Assembly: GCA_004297165.1 (NCBI GenBank) | Contig: SCUJ01000006.1 | Coordinates: forward strand, 1,364,464 to 1,428,463 | Direction of reading: 5' to 3' | Source of the DNA: Gammaproteobacteria bacterium | GTDB taxonomy: Bacteria; Pseudomonadota; Gammaproteobacteria; Eutrophobiales; Eutrophobiaceae | DNA: 64,000 nt | In this document: piece by piece, positions 43,877-52,088 of the stretch | Numbering within the stretch: position 1 is the stretch's first letter | How the letters are laid out: every line of letters starts with the position of its first letter | Program-made: the position numbers and the translations under genes | Notes under the pieces: generated by a model | The model's database searches: none | What the model saw: the letters and a program-made list of their open reading frames with translations, nothing else | Told to the model about the DNA's origin: nothing

Positions 43877-43954
43877 GGATTGGAATTCTTCACCGCCTGC
43901 CGCCCGGACCCCAAGCGGTGGGATCGAACGTATCGCAAGAGGTTGAAGCCATAA
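43877..43954 (+). pseudogene. C-terminal remnant of a small gene
   Basis: The frame 43877-43954 reads GLEFFTACRPDPKRWDRTYRKRLKP and a stop. This basic, Trp/Arg-rich end looks like a true protein C-terminus, but a stop codon lies just before it. It overlaps the start of the next small gene in another frame, as in a toxin-antitoxin-like pair that has lost its first member. Confidence 0.3.
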
Positions 43955-44172
43955 GCGCACGTCGAAAGATCAAATATATTCATGAAGGTCACTATGTTGC
44001 CGAAATTGCCATAGCGGTTACCGAGTCCGAGCAGGGCTGGTCTCCGACTATCAGCCTGGAAGATGCCTATAAGCTGGATGATGCGAGGGAAGCCTTGAAG
44101 GCAGGGAATTTGAAAGCAGCCGCACAATACGGACGTGTTTATGAGTTCAGGCCGGTCGTCAGCGTACAGTAA
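43918..44172 (+). CDS. Small conserved hypothetical protein
   Basis: 84 residues from a GTG at 43918, the only in-frame start. The pattern IKYIHEGHYVAEIAIAV, GWSPTISLEDAYKLDDAREAL and AAQYGRVYEFRPV resembles small conserved proteins often found in gene pairs in accessory DNA. No function is known to me. The first ten residues are probably not native, since they overlap a remnant of the upstream gene. Confidence 0.55.
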   Translation: MGSNVSQEVEAISARRKIKYIHEGHYVAEIAIAVTESEQGWSPTISLEDAYKLDDAREALKAGNLKAAAQYGRVYEFRPVVSVQ

Positions 44173-44207
44173 AAATACAAAACATTATGTTTGCACGGTG
44201 ACGCTGG

Positions 44208-44227
44208 ATGCCGGCCTGCGCCGGCAT
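44208..44227. repeat. REP-like hairpin
   Basis: ATGCCGGC-ctgc-GCCGGCAT, an 8-bp perfect stem with a 4-nt loop within a 'ctggatgccggcctgcgccg'-type sequence. Such units are commonly dispersed between genes in proteobacteria. Only one copy is in the window. Confidence 0.5.
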
Positions 44228-44263
44228 GACGTTAATCAGAAATCCAGATCTCCTCACAAAACC

Positions 44264-45013
44264 TTACTTCTTCTTCTCCTCCTCCTCCAGCGCATCGAGC
44301 CAGAGTTCGACCGGGCAGTCGTACTCGAGGGTGTTGTCGTCCGAGACCTTCTGATAGTACATCGTGATCTTCGCCGGCTCGACGTAGATTTCAGGATCGG
44401 TCAGGGTCAGATCCACGACCAGGACTTGATCATCCAGGGGCTCGATGGTGATGAACGGCGCCGGTTGCGCCTTGATCTGGTCGCGGGTGGTGAGATGAAG
44501 CCGTTCCTCGATCCTGGCGTTCTCGGTGTGCGGCCAGTTGCGGGTCTCCCAGCCCGTCAGCAGGGCGGTGTCGATGACCAGGGTCTCCCCTTCCCAGTGG
44601 CCGATGGAATGGCCGATGCGGGTCGTGGGGTAATCGCCCGGATGGCCGCGACCGTCCAGAAAGATCCGCCGCACCTGCATCTCCATCTCAGCAAGCATGG
44701 TGATGCGCTTGGGATGCTGGATGATTTCGACCGGGTAGGTCACCATCGAGAGCATGACGCTCGGCATGCCCTGCGGTACGCAGAAGGCGCCCGGATCGGG
44801 ATAATCCTGACCGTAGGTCTCCTCGAAGCGCGCCACCAGCGCCTCGCCCGCCGGCGTCAGCTTGGCTTGTGCCGGACCGAGCCGCACCGCCTGGGGATCC
44901 GAGGCGAAGGCCATCCAAACCGCCGAAATGTCCGGTTCCGCTGAGGCGAGGCGCAGAGAGAAGGTTATAAACAAGAGACTGAGTAACGCGGTTCGGACTG
45001 ATAGTTTTCGCAT
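44264..45013 (-). CDS. Secreted protein of unknown function
   Basis: About 249 residues with a signal peptide (ALLSLLFITFSLRLASA). Conserved-looking blocks include FCVPQGMPSVMLSMV, EIIQHPKRITMLAEME, RRIFLDGRGHP and GHSIGHWEGETLVIDT. I have seen this pattern in uncharacterised exported proteins that often sit beside DUF6152 genes, as here (next gene upstream). ATG at 45013 is chosen for the signal peptide; its ribosome site is weak. Confidence 0.6.
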   Translation of the reverse strand: MRKLSVRTALLSLLFITFSLRLASAEPDISAVWMAFASDPQAVRLGPAQAKLTPAGEALVARFEETYGQDYPDPGAFCVPQGMPSVMLSMVTYPVEIIQHPKRITMLAEMEMQVRRIFLDGRGHPGDYPTTRIGHSIGHWEGETLVIDTALLTGWETRNWPHTENARIEERLHLTTRDQIKAQPAPFITIEPLDDQVLVVDLTLTDPEIYVEPAKITMYYQKVSDDNTLEYDCPVELWLDALEEEEKKK

Positions 45014-45068
45014 GTAAATACCAATTCTTAACGGGCTTGAGCCTTCGCAGCAGTTTATCGTCGGCTTG

Positions 45069-45428
45069 TTAAAACTGCGTGCCATCCTGTGCGGTGATCG
45101 CAGCCACGTACCCGCCATCACTGCCGTCCTTGGGGGTGGCAAAGTTGATGGTGATCTTGTCGCCGACATTCAGCTTGCCGGGTCGCCAGCCGCGGCGGTA
45201 AAGGTTGTTCCGGCTATGCCCTTCGTAAGTGATGTCGCGGGTGCCTTTCTCGTCCGTAACTTCCAGGACCAGGTGCAGATGCGGATTGTTGACCTTCACC
45301 TCCTTGATGACCCCGGTTGCGGTACCGACTTTCTGGAAATCGTATAGGGCGGCGGAATGGTGGGCCAGCACGGCAGCGGACAAAAACAGACCGCACAACA
45401 AAATGGAGTAGCGCAGATTCTTGATCAT
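45069..45428 (-). CDS. Small exported DUF6152-like protein
   Basis: 119 residues with a signal peptide (YSILLCGLFLSAAVLA) and the mature start HHSAALYDFQK typical of DUF6152 proteins, followed by VNNPHLHLVLEV and GDKITINFATPKDGS. The fold is probably a beta barrel. It is likely in an operon with the next secreted protein (44264-45013), 55 bp away. The role is unknown; such pairs are frequent in aromatic and steroid degraders, which is an impression from memory. Confidence 0.65.
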   Translation of the reverse strand: MIKNLRYSILLCGLFLSAAVLAHHSAALYDFQKVGTATGVIKEVKVNNPHLHLVLEVTDEKGTRDITYEGHSRNNLYRRGWRPGKLNVGDKITINFATPKDGSDGGYVAAITAQDGTQF

Positions 45429-45540
45429 CTTTATCTCCCCGTTTGATTATTTTCCCAGAGCGGCCCTTTCCGGCAGTAACTGGATAGCCAGGCATTATTA
45501 ATGCCTTGCGGCCATTATAGACCAGGTTTATATCGGTAAA

Positions 45541-46173
45541 TCAAGCCGGGAACAATCCGCTCGCGGCCAGGCCGTCGAACATGAATTGCACCGCGAGCGC
45601 GGAGAGCAGCACCCCGAAGACCCGGCTCACTACATTGAGCGCTGTGACCCCGAGCACCCGGTGCACCGCCGTGGACAGCAGCAACAGCAGCAGGGTGATC
45701 AGCAGCACCGCGAGCAGCGCGGCGACAACCATGACCTGGGCCCCCATATCGTCCCTGGAATTGGCCATCAGTAGGATCGTCGCGCCCATCGTGCCCGGTC
45801 CCGCGATCAAGGGTGTTGCCAGCGGAAACACCGAGATATCCTGTTTGCCGGCGGCCTCGCTGGTCTCCGCCTCCGTCGTGGTTGTGCCACCGGTGTTCAA
45901 TGCGAATACCATGTCGATCCCGATCAGCAACAGCAGGATCCCGCCCGCAACCCGCAAGGCCGCGAGAGATATGCCGAGATTGTGCAGGATGAGATCGCCG
46001 ATCAGGGCGAAGGTGATGAGAATGCCGGCGCTGATCAGGACGCCGCGCAGGGCCATGGAACGGCGCGCCTCTACACTCGCGTTGGGCGTCAGTACGGCGA
46101 ACATCGCCGCCACATCCAGGGGGCCGACGGTGGCGAAGAAGGTGGTGAAGGCGATGATGGCGGTTTCGAACAT
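45541..46173 (-). CDS. MarC-family inner membrane protein
   Basis: 210 residues with six hydrophobic helices and MarC-family motifs (FFATVGPLDVAAMFAVLTP at the N-terminus, PLATPLIAGPGTMGA in the middle). Function unproven despite the historical name. It follows the FieF-like gene by 9 bp on the same strand and is probably co-transcribed. Confidence 0.85.
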   Translation of the reverse strand: MFETAIIAFTTFFATVGPLDVAAMFAVLTPNASVEARRSMALRGVLISAGILITFALIGDLILHNLGISLAALRVAGGILLLLIGIDMVFALNTGGTTTTEAETSEAAGKQDISVFPLATPLIAGPGTMGATILLMANSRDDMGAQVMVVAALLAVLLITLLLLLLSTAVHRVLGVTALNVVSRVFGVLLSALAVQFMFDGLAASGLFPA

Positions 46174-46182
46174 ACGTTTCGT

Positions 46183-47082
46183 CTAATTGAACTCCCGCGG
46201 CGTTTCCAACCCTTCCGGATCCTGATGAATGAGAATATCCGCGTTGGGGAAGGCGCGGCGCAGTTCCATCTCCACCTCGTCCGCGATGCGATGGGCATCG
46301 AAGAGGGAGATCCCCCGGTCCAGCACCAGATGCAACTGGATGAAAAGGTCCTGCCCGGCCATGCGGGTCCGCAGTTCATGCAGGTCGCGGACCTCGCGGT
46401 GGCCGATGGCGAGCTGGATGATCCGTTGCCGATCGGCCTCGGGCAACTCGCGATCCATGAGCTGGTCGAAGGCGTGTTTCACAATGGTCCAGGCGGAATG
46501 GATGATGTATACGGCGATCCCGAGGGCGAAGATTGGATCGGCCTGGGCCAGGCCAAAATACGTGGAGAGCAGCAAGGCCGCGAATACGCTCAGGTTAAGA
46601 ACGATATCGCTGAGATAATGGATGGAATCGGCCTTGATGGCGAGGGACCCGGTGCGCGCAATCACTTGCCGTTGAAAGAGCAGGAGCCCGATGGTCATCA
46701 CCAGGGATACGGCAGTCACCACGAGGCCGATAAATCCGTTTTCGACCGGTCGTGGATTGATCAGATGGTTCAACGCCTCCACCACGAGAAAAACTGAAGA
46801 ACCGGTGATAAAGGCCGCCTGGCCCAGTCCCGCGAGCGGCTCCGCCTTGCCATGTCCGAAGCGATGCTCTTGATCGGCCGGGGTGAGCGAGTGGCGCACT
46901 GCGAGCAGGATGAGGATGGAAGATACGGCGTCCAGGAGCGAATCGATCAGACTGGACAACAAGGCCACGGAGCCGGTCACGAAGTAGGCAAATCCCTTGA
47001 TTCCAATCAGGGTACAAGCGACGCAGACCGAGGCCCAGGTGGCTGCGCGCAGGAGCGAGTCTTTGGAGTGGTCATTGGTCAT
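46183..47082 (-). CDS. fieF: FieF-like cation diffusion facilitator
   Basis: 299 residues. Six N-terminal helices carry the metal-site pattern DSLLDAVSS and, after HRFGHGKAEPL, the second site region (HYLSDIVLN). The C-terminal ferredoxin-like domain has the expected histidines (QLHLVLDRG, DAHRIADEVE). It exports Fe2+, Zn2+ or Cd2+ by proton exchange. The first codons lie inside a heptamer repeat (ATGACCA), so the N-terminus MTNDHS is encoded by repeat sequence. Confidence 0.88.
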   Translation of the reverse strand: MTNDHSKDSLLRAATWASVCVACTLIGIKGFAYFVTGSVALLSSLIDSLLDAVSSILILLAVRHSLTPADQEHRFGHGKAEPLAGLGQAAFITGSSVFLVVEALNHLINPRPVENGFIGLVVTAVSLVMTIGLLLFQRQVIARTGSLAIKADSIHYLSDIVLNLSVFAALLLSTYFGLAQADPIFALGIAVYIIHSAWTIVKHAFDQLMDRELPEADRQRIIQLAIGHREVRDLHELRTRMAGQDLFIQLHLVLDRGISLFDAHRIADEVEMELRRAFPNADILIHQDPEGLETPREFN

Positions 47083-47111
47083 TGGTCATTGGTCACTTGT
47101 TATTGGTCATT
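47070..47111. repeat. Heptamer tandem repeat (GGTCATT) at fieF start
   Basis: GGTCATT is repeated three times in a row (47070-47090), followed by GGTCACT and, after a variant unit, another GGTCATT (47105-47111). The fieF start codon lies within the array. A related run (TGACCAA, TGACCAC, TGACAAC) ends modA at about 49375-49398. Confidence 0.6.
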
Positions 47112-47239
47112 TGTTATCGACCATCTGCCAGCAACTGGTACAGCGCCCGGCTCACATTGCATTACCGTAATTTGCGATAGGTTCAATTGGCATTATATGT
47201 GAAAATTCGCGTCAGTTTCCTTTCCTGGCAAGGTTCTCG

Positions 47240-48604
47240 ATGAAATACGATTATGACCTCTTCACCATCGGCGCAGGGTCAGGCGGGGTGCGCGCCTCGC
47301 GGTTCGCTGCCGGCTTCGGGGCCCGCGTCGGGATCGCCGAATTAGGTCCGCTGGGCGGCACCTGCGTCAACGTCGGCTGCGTGCCCAAGAAACTCCTGGT
47401 CTACGCCGCGCATTACCACGACGACTTCGCGGAATCCCGCGGCTTCGGCTGGACGCACTCGGGCGCGAGCTTCACCTGGCGGGAGTTCGTCGCGCGCAAG
47501 GACGCGGAGATTGCTCGTCTCAATCGCATCTACGGGGAATTGCTCGACAACTCCGGCGTGACGCGCCATGCCGGACGCGCCGTCCTGCAGGATGCCCATA
47601 CCGTCAAGGTCGGCGATCGCATCTTCACATCTGAACGGATCCTCATCGCGACCGGCGGCGTTCCGGACCTCCCGGAGATCCCCGGCGCGGAGCATGTCAT
47701 CTCCTCCAACGAGGCCTTTCATCTGGAGGCGTTGCCCCGGCGGATCGTCATCGTGGGCGGCGGTTATATTGCAGTGGAATTTGCCGGGATCTTCCAGGGT
47801 CTCGGGGTGGAGACCACCCTGGTTTATCGCGGCCCCCTCTTTCTGCGCGGTTTCGATACGGATTGTCGCAAACTGCTCACCGCAGAGATGACGCGCCGCG
47901 GCATCCGGCTCTTGTTCGATACCCGGATCGCGCAAATCAAGGTTGCCGGCAAAGGGTACCGCGCCGGGCTCGCGGATGGCGGTCACATTGAAGCGGATCT
48001 ATTCATGTACGCCACGGGGCGCAGGCCGAATACGCAGGGACTCGGCCTGGAGGCAGCCGGCGTCAAGCTCAACGACAAGGGCGCCGTATTGATTAATGAC
48101 GAGTATCAAAGCTCGGCGCACTCCATTTATGCGATCGGCGATGTCACCGACCGGCACAATCTCACGCCGGTGGCGACCGCGGAAGGCATGGCGCTGACGC
48201 GGCGACTGTATGGCGGGATGAACGCCAGGGTCGATTACAGCAACATCCCCACCTGCATCTTCAGCCAGCCGAACCTGGGCGCGGTGGGACTGACTGAGGA
48301 AGAGGCCCGGCGGCAGGGCCGGCGTATTGCAGTATATAAATCCGATTTCACGCCGCTGAAGCACACCCTGACGGAGAGCGGCGAGGAGGCCCTGTTGAAA
48401 CTCATCGTCGACCGCGACAACGACCGGGTGATCGGCGCGCACATGCTGGGCGCCGAGGCCGGCGAGATCATCCAGGGCATCGCTGTAGCCATGAAGGCCG
48501 GGGCCACCAAGCGGCACTTCGATGAGACCATCGGCATCCATCCCACCACCGCGGAGGAATTCGTCACCATGCGGGAACCGGAGCCGGAGGAGACCGCGCA
48601 GTGA
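47240..48604 (+). CDS. gor: Glutathione-disulfide reductase
   Basis: 454 residues. It has the FAD-binding N-terminus ([19 protein letters not shown]), the redox-active disulfide [13 protein letters not shown], the NADP-binding loop [13 protein letters not shown], and the C-terminal catalytic HPTTAEEFV. It keeps glutathione reduced with NADPH in the cytoplasm. Its stop overlaps the modA start (GTGA), an unusual operon partner for gor. Confidence 0.92.
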   Translation: MKYDYDLFTIGAGSGGVRASRFAAGFGARVGIAELGPLGGTCVNVGCVPKKLLVYAAHYHDDFAESRGFGWTHSGASFTWREFVARKDAEIARLNRIYGELLDNSGVTRHAGRAVLQDAHTVKVGDRIFTSERILIATGGVPDLPEIPGAEHVISSNEAFHLEALPRRIVIVGGGYIAVEFAGIFQGLGVETTLVYRGPLFLRGFDTDCRKLLTAEMTRRGIRLLFDTRIAQIKVAGKGYRAGLADGGHIEADLFMYATGRRPNTQGLGLEAAGVKLNDKGAVLINDEYQSSAHSIYAIGDVTDRHNLTPVATAEGMALTRRLYGGMNARVDYSNIPTCIFSQPNLGAVGLTEEEARRQGRRIAVYKSDFTPLKHTLTESGEEALLKLIVDRDNDRVIGAHMLGAEAGEIIQGIAVAMKAGATKRHFDETIGIHPTTAEEFVTMREPEPEETAQ

Positions 48605-49392
48605 ATCAAGGCATCCGTGGATGCATCGCCGTACTATTTATTCTGTACTGCATCACCTGGATCGGCCCACCCGTCAGGGCGGAAGAGACAGTGCTTGTCG
48701 CCGCGGCCGCGAACCTGTCGCATACCCTGGAGGAAATCATCGCCCGTTATGAAGATCACACAGGGAACAAGGTGCGCGCGAGTTACGGGGCTTCCGGGAA
48801 TCTGACACAGCAGGTCCTGCAAGGCGCTCCCTTTCAGGTCTTTCTCCCCGCAGATCGTAAATCCCTCGACCGACTGCAAATGAAGAACCATTCGATTGTC
48901 GCCAGCAATGTCCTGGCGCGCGGCCGGATCGGGTTTTTCGTCCCCAGGGATTCCAGCCTTGCCGGACAGGACCTCAAGTCCCTATTGCATGCCCTCCAGA
49001 ACGGCAAGTACCGGCGACTCGCGCTCGCCAATCCCGAGACAGCCCCGTATGGCGTCGCGGCGATGGAGGCCCTGCAAAAGGCCGGCGTGTGGGTCCTGGA
49101 GGAGGACAAACTCCTGCTGGGCGAGAGCGTCGCGCAGGCGATGCAGTTTGCGCTGAGCGGCGGCGTCGACCTCGGTGTAGTGCCCCTCTCTTATGCGAGC
49201 CTGCCCGAGGTCGCGGGCAAGGGCGAGTTCCTGGAGATCCCCGAGAACTGGCACCAACCCCTGCTCCAGTACCGGGTGTTGCTCGTCGATACCGCACCGG
49301 CCCGGGGCTTCTATGAATTCCTGAGTTCCCCCACGGCCAAAGAGATCTTGAAGTATCACGGTTATGAAACACAACTGACCAATGACCACTGA
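48601..49392 (+). CDS. modA: Molybdate/tungstate ABC transporter, periplasmic binding protein
   Basis: 263 residues with a signal peptide ending before [19 protein letters not shown], the ModA start motif. [25 protein letters not shown] and [16 protein letters not shown] are ModA oxyanion-binding blocks. It binds molybdate or tungstate for ModBC. The cofactor demand is clear from the molybdopterin enzyme at 0.4 kb and the AOR-family enzyme at 11.4 kb. The last residues (TNDH) are encoded by a heptamer repeat. Confidence 0.92.
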   Translation: MNQGIRGCIAVLFILYCITWIGPPVRAEETVLVAAAANLSHTLEEIIARYEDHTGNKVRASYGASGNLTQQVLQGAPFQVFLPADRKSLDRLQMKNHSIVASNVLARGRIGFFVPRDSSLAGQDLKSLLHALQNGKYRRLALANPETAPYGVAAMEALQKAGVWVLEEDKLLLGESVAQAMQFALSGGVDLGVVPLSYASLPEVAGKGEFLEIPENWHQPLLQYRVLLVDTAPARGFYEFLSSPTAKEILKYHGYETQLTNDH

Positions 49393-49402
49393 CAACTGAC
49401 CC

Positions 49403-50077
49403 ATGATGGACTGGCAGGCATTGCAATTATCGCTGTTATTGGGCTGTTCCACCGCCGCCCTGCTCCTGCCTTGCGCCATCATCATCGCCCGCTGGCTGGC
49501 CTGGCGGCGTTTCCGCGGCCGGAATCTCGCGCAGGCCGCCATTGCCCTGCCGCTCATCCTGCCGCCCACCGTGCTCGGCTATTACCTGCTGACCGTCTTA
49601 GGCAATCAATCGCCCGTGGGCGAGGCCTTCAACGCCCTGTTCGATGAGAGTCTGGTGTTCTCCTTTCAGGGTCTGCTGCTGGCCTCGTTCATCTTCAACA
49701 TCCCCTTTGCCGTGCAACCCATGCAGAACGCCTTCCGGACCATCCCTGACGACCTGCGCGAGGCCGCCTGGTGTTGCGGCTTGAGCGGCTGGCGCACCTT
49801 CTGGAAGATCGAACTGCCGCTGGCCTGGCCCGGCGTTCTATCCGCGCTGGTCCTGACCTTCGCGCACACCCTTGGGGAATTCGGCGTTGTGTTGATGGTG
49901 GGAGGGAATATTCCCGGCGAAACCCGCACGATTGCCATCGCCATCTACGATCGCGTGCAGGCCTTCGACAACCGGAGCGCCGGTCTCATGTCCGCGACCC
50001 TGTTGCTCATCTCCATGGCGGCGATCACCCTGATGTACGCCTTCAACGATCGCCTGGATCGGCGCCGTGGCGGATAA
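49403..50077 (+). CDS. modB: Molybdate ABC transporter permease
   Basis: 224 residues with about five helices and the ModB EAA-type coupling loop (FNIPFAVQPMQNAFRTIPDD, LREAAWCCGLSGWRTF, HTLGEFGVVLMVGG). It follows modA by 10 bp and overlaps modC. Confidence 0.92.
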   Translation: MMDWQALQLSLLLGCSTAALLLPCAIIIARWLAWRRFRGRNLAQAAIALPLILPPTVLGYYLLTVLGNQSPVGEAFNALFDESLVFSFQGLLLASFIFNIPFAVQPMQNAFRTIPDDLREAAWCCGLSGWRTFWKIELPLAWPGVLSALVLTFAHTLGEFGVVLMVGGNIPGETRTIAIAIYDRVQAFDNRSAGLMSATLLLISMAAITLMYAFNDRLDRRRGG

Positions 50078-51170
50078 CGCGATTCATATCAGTCTGCGGC
50101 AGGACGCGCCCATTCCGCTTGCCGTGGATCTCGGTTGCGCCGGCGGGGAGATCCTGGTGCTGGTGGGTCCTTCAGGCAGCGGCAAGACCACCCTGCTCCG
50201 GGCCATCGCCGGACTCCTGACCCCGGCGCAGGGCCGTATAGAGTGCAATGGCGAGACCTGGCTCGACACCTCTGCGGGGACTTGCATCCCCTTGCAGCAA
50301 CGCCGCGTGGGCATGGTGTTTCAGCATTACGCCCTGTTTCCCCACCTCACGGCGCAGGAGAACATCGCCATCGCGCTGGGTCATCTCGACCCCGCGCAAC
50401 GCGAGCCGCGCACGCGCGAATTGCTCGAACTCGTGCATCTGAAAAATCTGGATCGGCGACTGCCCGCACAGTTGTCCGGCGGACAACAACAACGGGTCGC
50501 CGTGGCCAGGGCGCTGGCGCGCGACCCCAGGGTGTTGCTGCTTGATGAACCTTTTTCGGCGGTCGACCAGCAGACCCGCAGGAAGCTCGTGCGGGAACTT
50601 GCGCAATTGCGCGGCCGGCTCAACATCCCGATCCTGCACGTCACCCATGACCTCAACGAGGCCCGCCAGATCGCCGATCGGATCTGCATCATCCATCACG
50701 GGGCCGCCCTGCAAATCGATGCCCCGGATGAGATCATGGCGCGACCGAAAAACTCGCACGTCGCCTCGCTCATCGGTCATTACAACATCTACGAGGGGAC
50801 CATTGCGGACCATGACGCCGCGAAGGGCGAAACCCGCCTGCTCTGGGAAGGTCTGGAATTGCAGGCGCCGCACCGGCCCGAGTTCGCGGTTGGACAAAAG
50901 GTGGAGTGGGTGATCCCGGAGGATCAGATGGTTCTTCACCAGCGGCGCCGTCCGTCCGCGGGCGAACGGGAGAATCCGGTCATTGGCGTCATCGAGGAAT
51001 GCACTCAATTAGGACATCACACGAACATCAGTTTGAAGCCGCGGCATTGCGAGGCCCTGCTGAACTTCACGGTCCCCGCGCATGTGGCGCGGCGCAATGA
51101 CCTGCGGGAGGGAGAGGGGATCGGCGTTTCCCTCTTGCAGCAGGGGATTCATTTGATGGGAAAATCCTGA
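50067..51170 (+). CDS. modC: Molybdate ABC transporter ATPase
   Basis: 367 residues, GTG start overlapping modB. It has Walker A GPSGSGKTTLL, signature LSGGQQQRVAVARAL, Walker B LLLDEPFSAVD and the switch histidine in VTHDLNE. The C-terminal half is a TOBE/Mop-type regulatory domain (NPVIGVIEECTQLGHHTNISL), which may sense molybdate. Confidence 0.92.
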   Translation: MADNAIHISLRQDAPIPLAVDLGCAGGEILVLVGPSGSGKTTLLRAIAGLLTPAQGRIECNGETWLDTSAGTCIPLQQRRVGMVFQHYALFPHLTAQENIAIALGHLDPAQREPRTRELLELVHLKNLDRRLPAQLSGGQQQRVAVARALARDPRVLLLDEPFSAVDQQTRRKLVRELAQLRGRLNIPILHVTHDLNEARQIADRICIIHHGAALQIDAPDEIMARPKNSHVASLIGHYNIYEGTIADHDAAKGETRLLWEGLELQAPHRPEFAVGQKVEWVIPEDQMVLHQRRRPSAGERENPVIGVIEECTQLGHHTNISLKPRHCEALLNFTVPAHVARRNDLREGEGIGVSLLQQGIHLMGKS

Positions 51171-51473
51171 TGATCGGATATTTATCGCATCTGCCACCCT
51201 CTCCCCAGCCCTCCCCCGTCAAGGGGTAGGGGGTAAGCGGTTCCATCAAGGAAAATTGGGAATGGATTTAATTCCCCCCACCTTAAAGAACTCGATGGTT
51301 ATTCTGGCGAAACTGATTAAATAGAGGGAAGAACGAATTTATATCCCCCTCTCCCCTCGCGGGAGAGGGACAGGGAGAGGGGGAAAAACGCCTGAGCCAG
51401 AGTGGATTATACTCGTCAACAATTGCTGCTATGCTGTCAGCCGGTAAATTAGATACAAGCCCCTGGAGGTTCC
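51171..51473. repeat. Intergenic repeat region with inverted repeats
   Basis: The gap after modC holds no gene but contains dispersed-repeat-type sequence: CCCTCTCCCC and CCCCTTGACGGGGG-like runs near 51195-51230, and CCCTCTCCC-ctcgc-GGGAGAGGG at 51347-51369. The 51347 hairpin could act as a terminator for the mod operon, but no T tract follows. The last ~80 bp should contain the promoter of the lipoprotein gene. Confidence 0.5.
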
Positions 51474-52064
51474 ATGCACAACGACAGAGTGATGCGCAGC
51501 CTGATTTCCCTTGCCCTGCTACTGGTTTGCGGCGCCTGCGCCCTGAGCCCGCAATCAATCAAGATCATCCCCTTGGTCGAGGTGCAACGCTCCACGGCGG
51601 GCAACAACACCTGGCTCGCCATCGAGGTGAAGGACAACCGGGAGAGCAATGTCATCGGTGCCCGCGGCGGGATTTATGAAACGGCCACGATCACGACGGA
51701 CGACAATATCGCGGCCGCGCTGCAAAGCGAGATTACGCGGGTTTACCGCGAACTCGGTTACCAGATCGCGGAGCCCGGCGCCGCCACCGATGCCCGTCTG
51801 ACCCTTGGCGTACAGGACATCGCCTACGCCGCGCGGCAGAACAACCTGCTCTGGAACGTCGAGGTAACCGTCACCATCCGCGCCGATGTCGAGACCGGCG
51901 GCCGGGTCACGAGCAACACGATCGAGGATCGCTTGAGCAAGGATTTCCCCAACCCGCCCACGCCGGCGCAGAACGGGAATCTCGTGAACGATGTCATCAA
52001 CCGCGTCCTGCAACGCATCGTGGAGGATGAAACACTGCGGGGCGCGCTGCGGCGCAACCAATAA
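51474..52064 (+). CDS. YajG-like lipoprotein
   Basis: 196 residues with an N-terminal lipoprotein-like signal (SLALLLVCGACALSP) and a body resembling the YajG family of outer-membrane lipoproteins (VKDNRESNVIGARGGIYETA, LGVQDIAYAARQNNLLWNVEVTV). GGAGG precedes the ATG. The lipobox is not perfect. Cellular role unknown. Confidence 0.65.
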   Translation: MHNDRVMRSLISLALLLVCGACALSPQSIKIIPLVEVQRSTAGNNTWLAIEVKDNRESNVIGARGGIYETATITTDDNIAAALQSEITRVYRELGYQIAEPGAATDARLTLGVQDIAYAARQNNLLWNVEVTVTIRADVETGGRVTSNTIEDRLSKDFPNPPTPAQNGNLVNDVINRVLQRIVEDETLRGALRRNQ

Positions 52065-52088
52065 GAAACATACATCCGGGGAGGATTC

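Noticed and set aside
47070-47111. CRISPR or VNTR-type defence array
   Set aside because: The unit is only 7 bp and the array is short; it is a simple tandem repeat.
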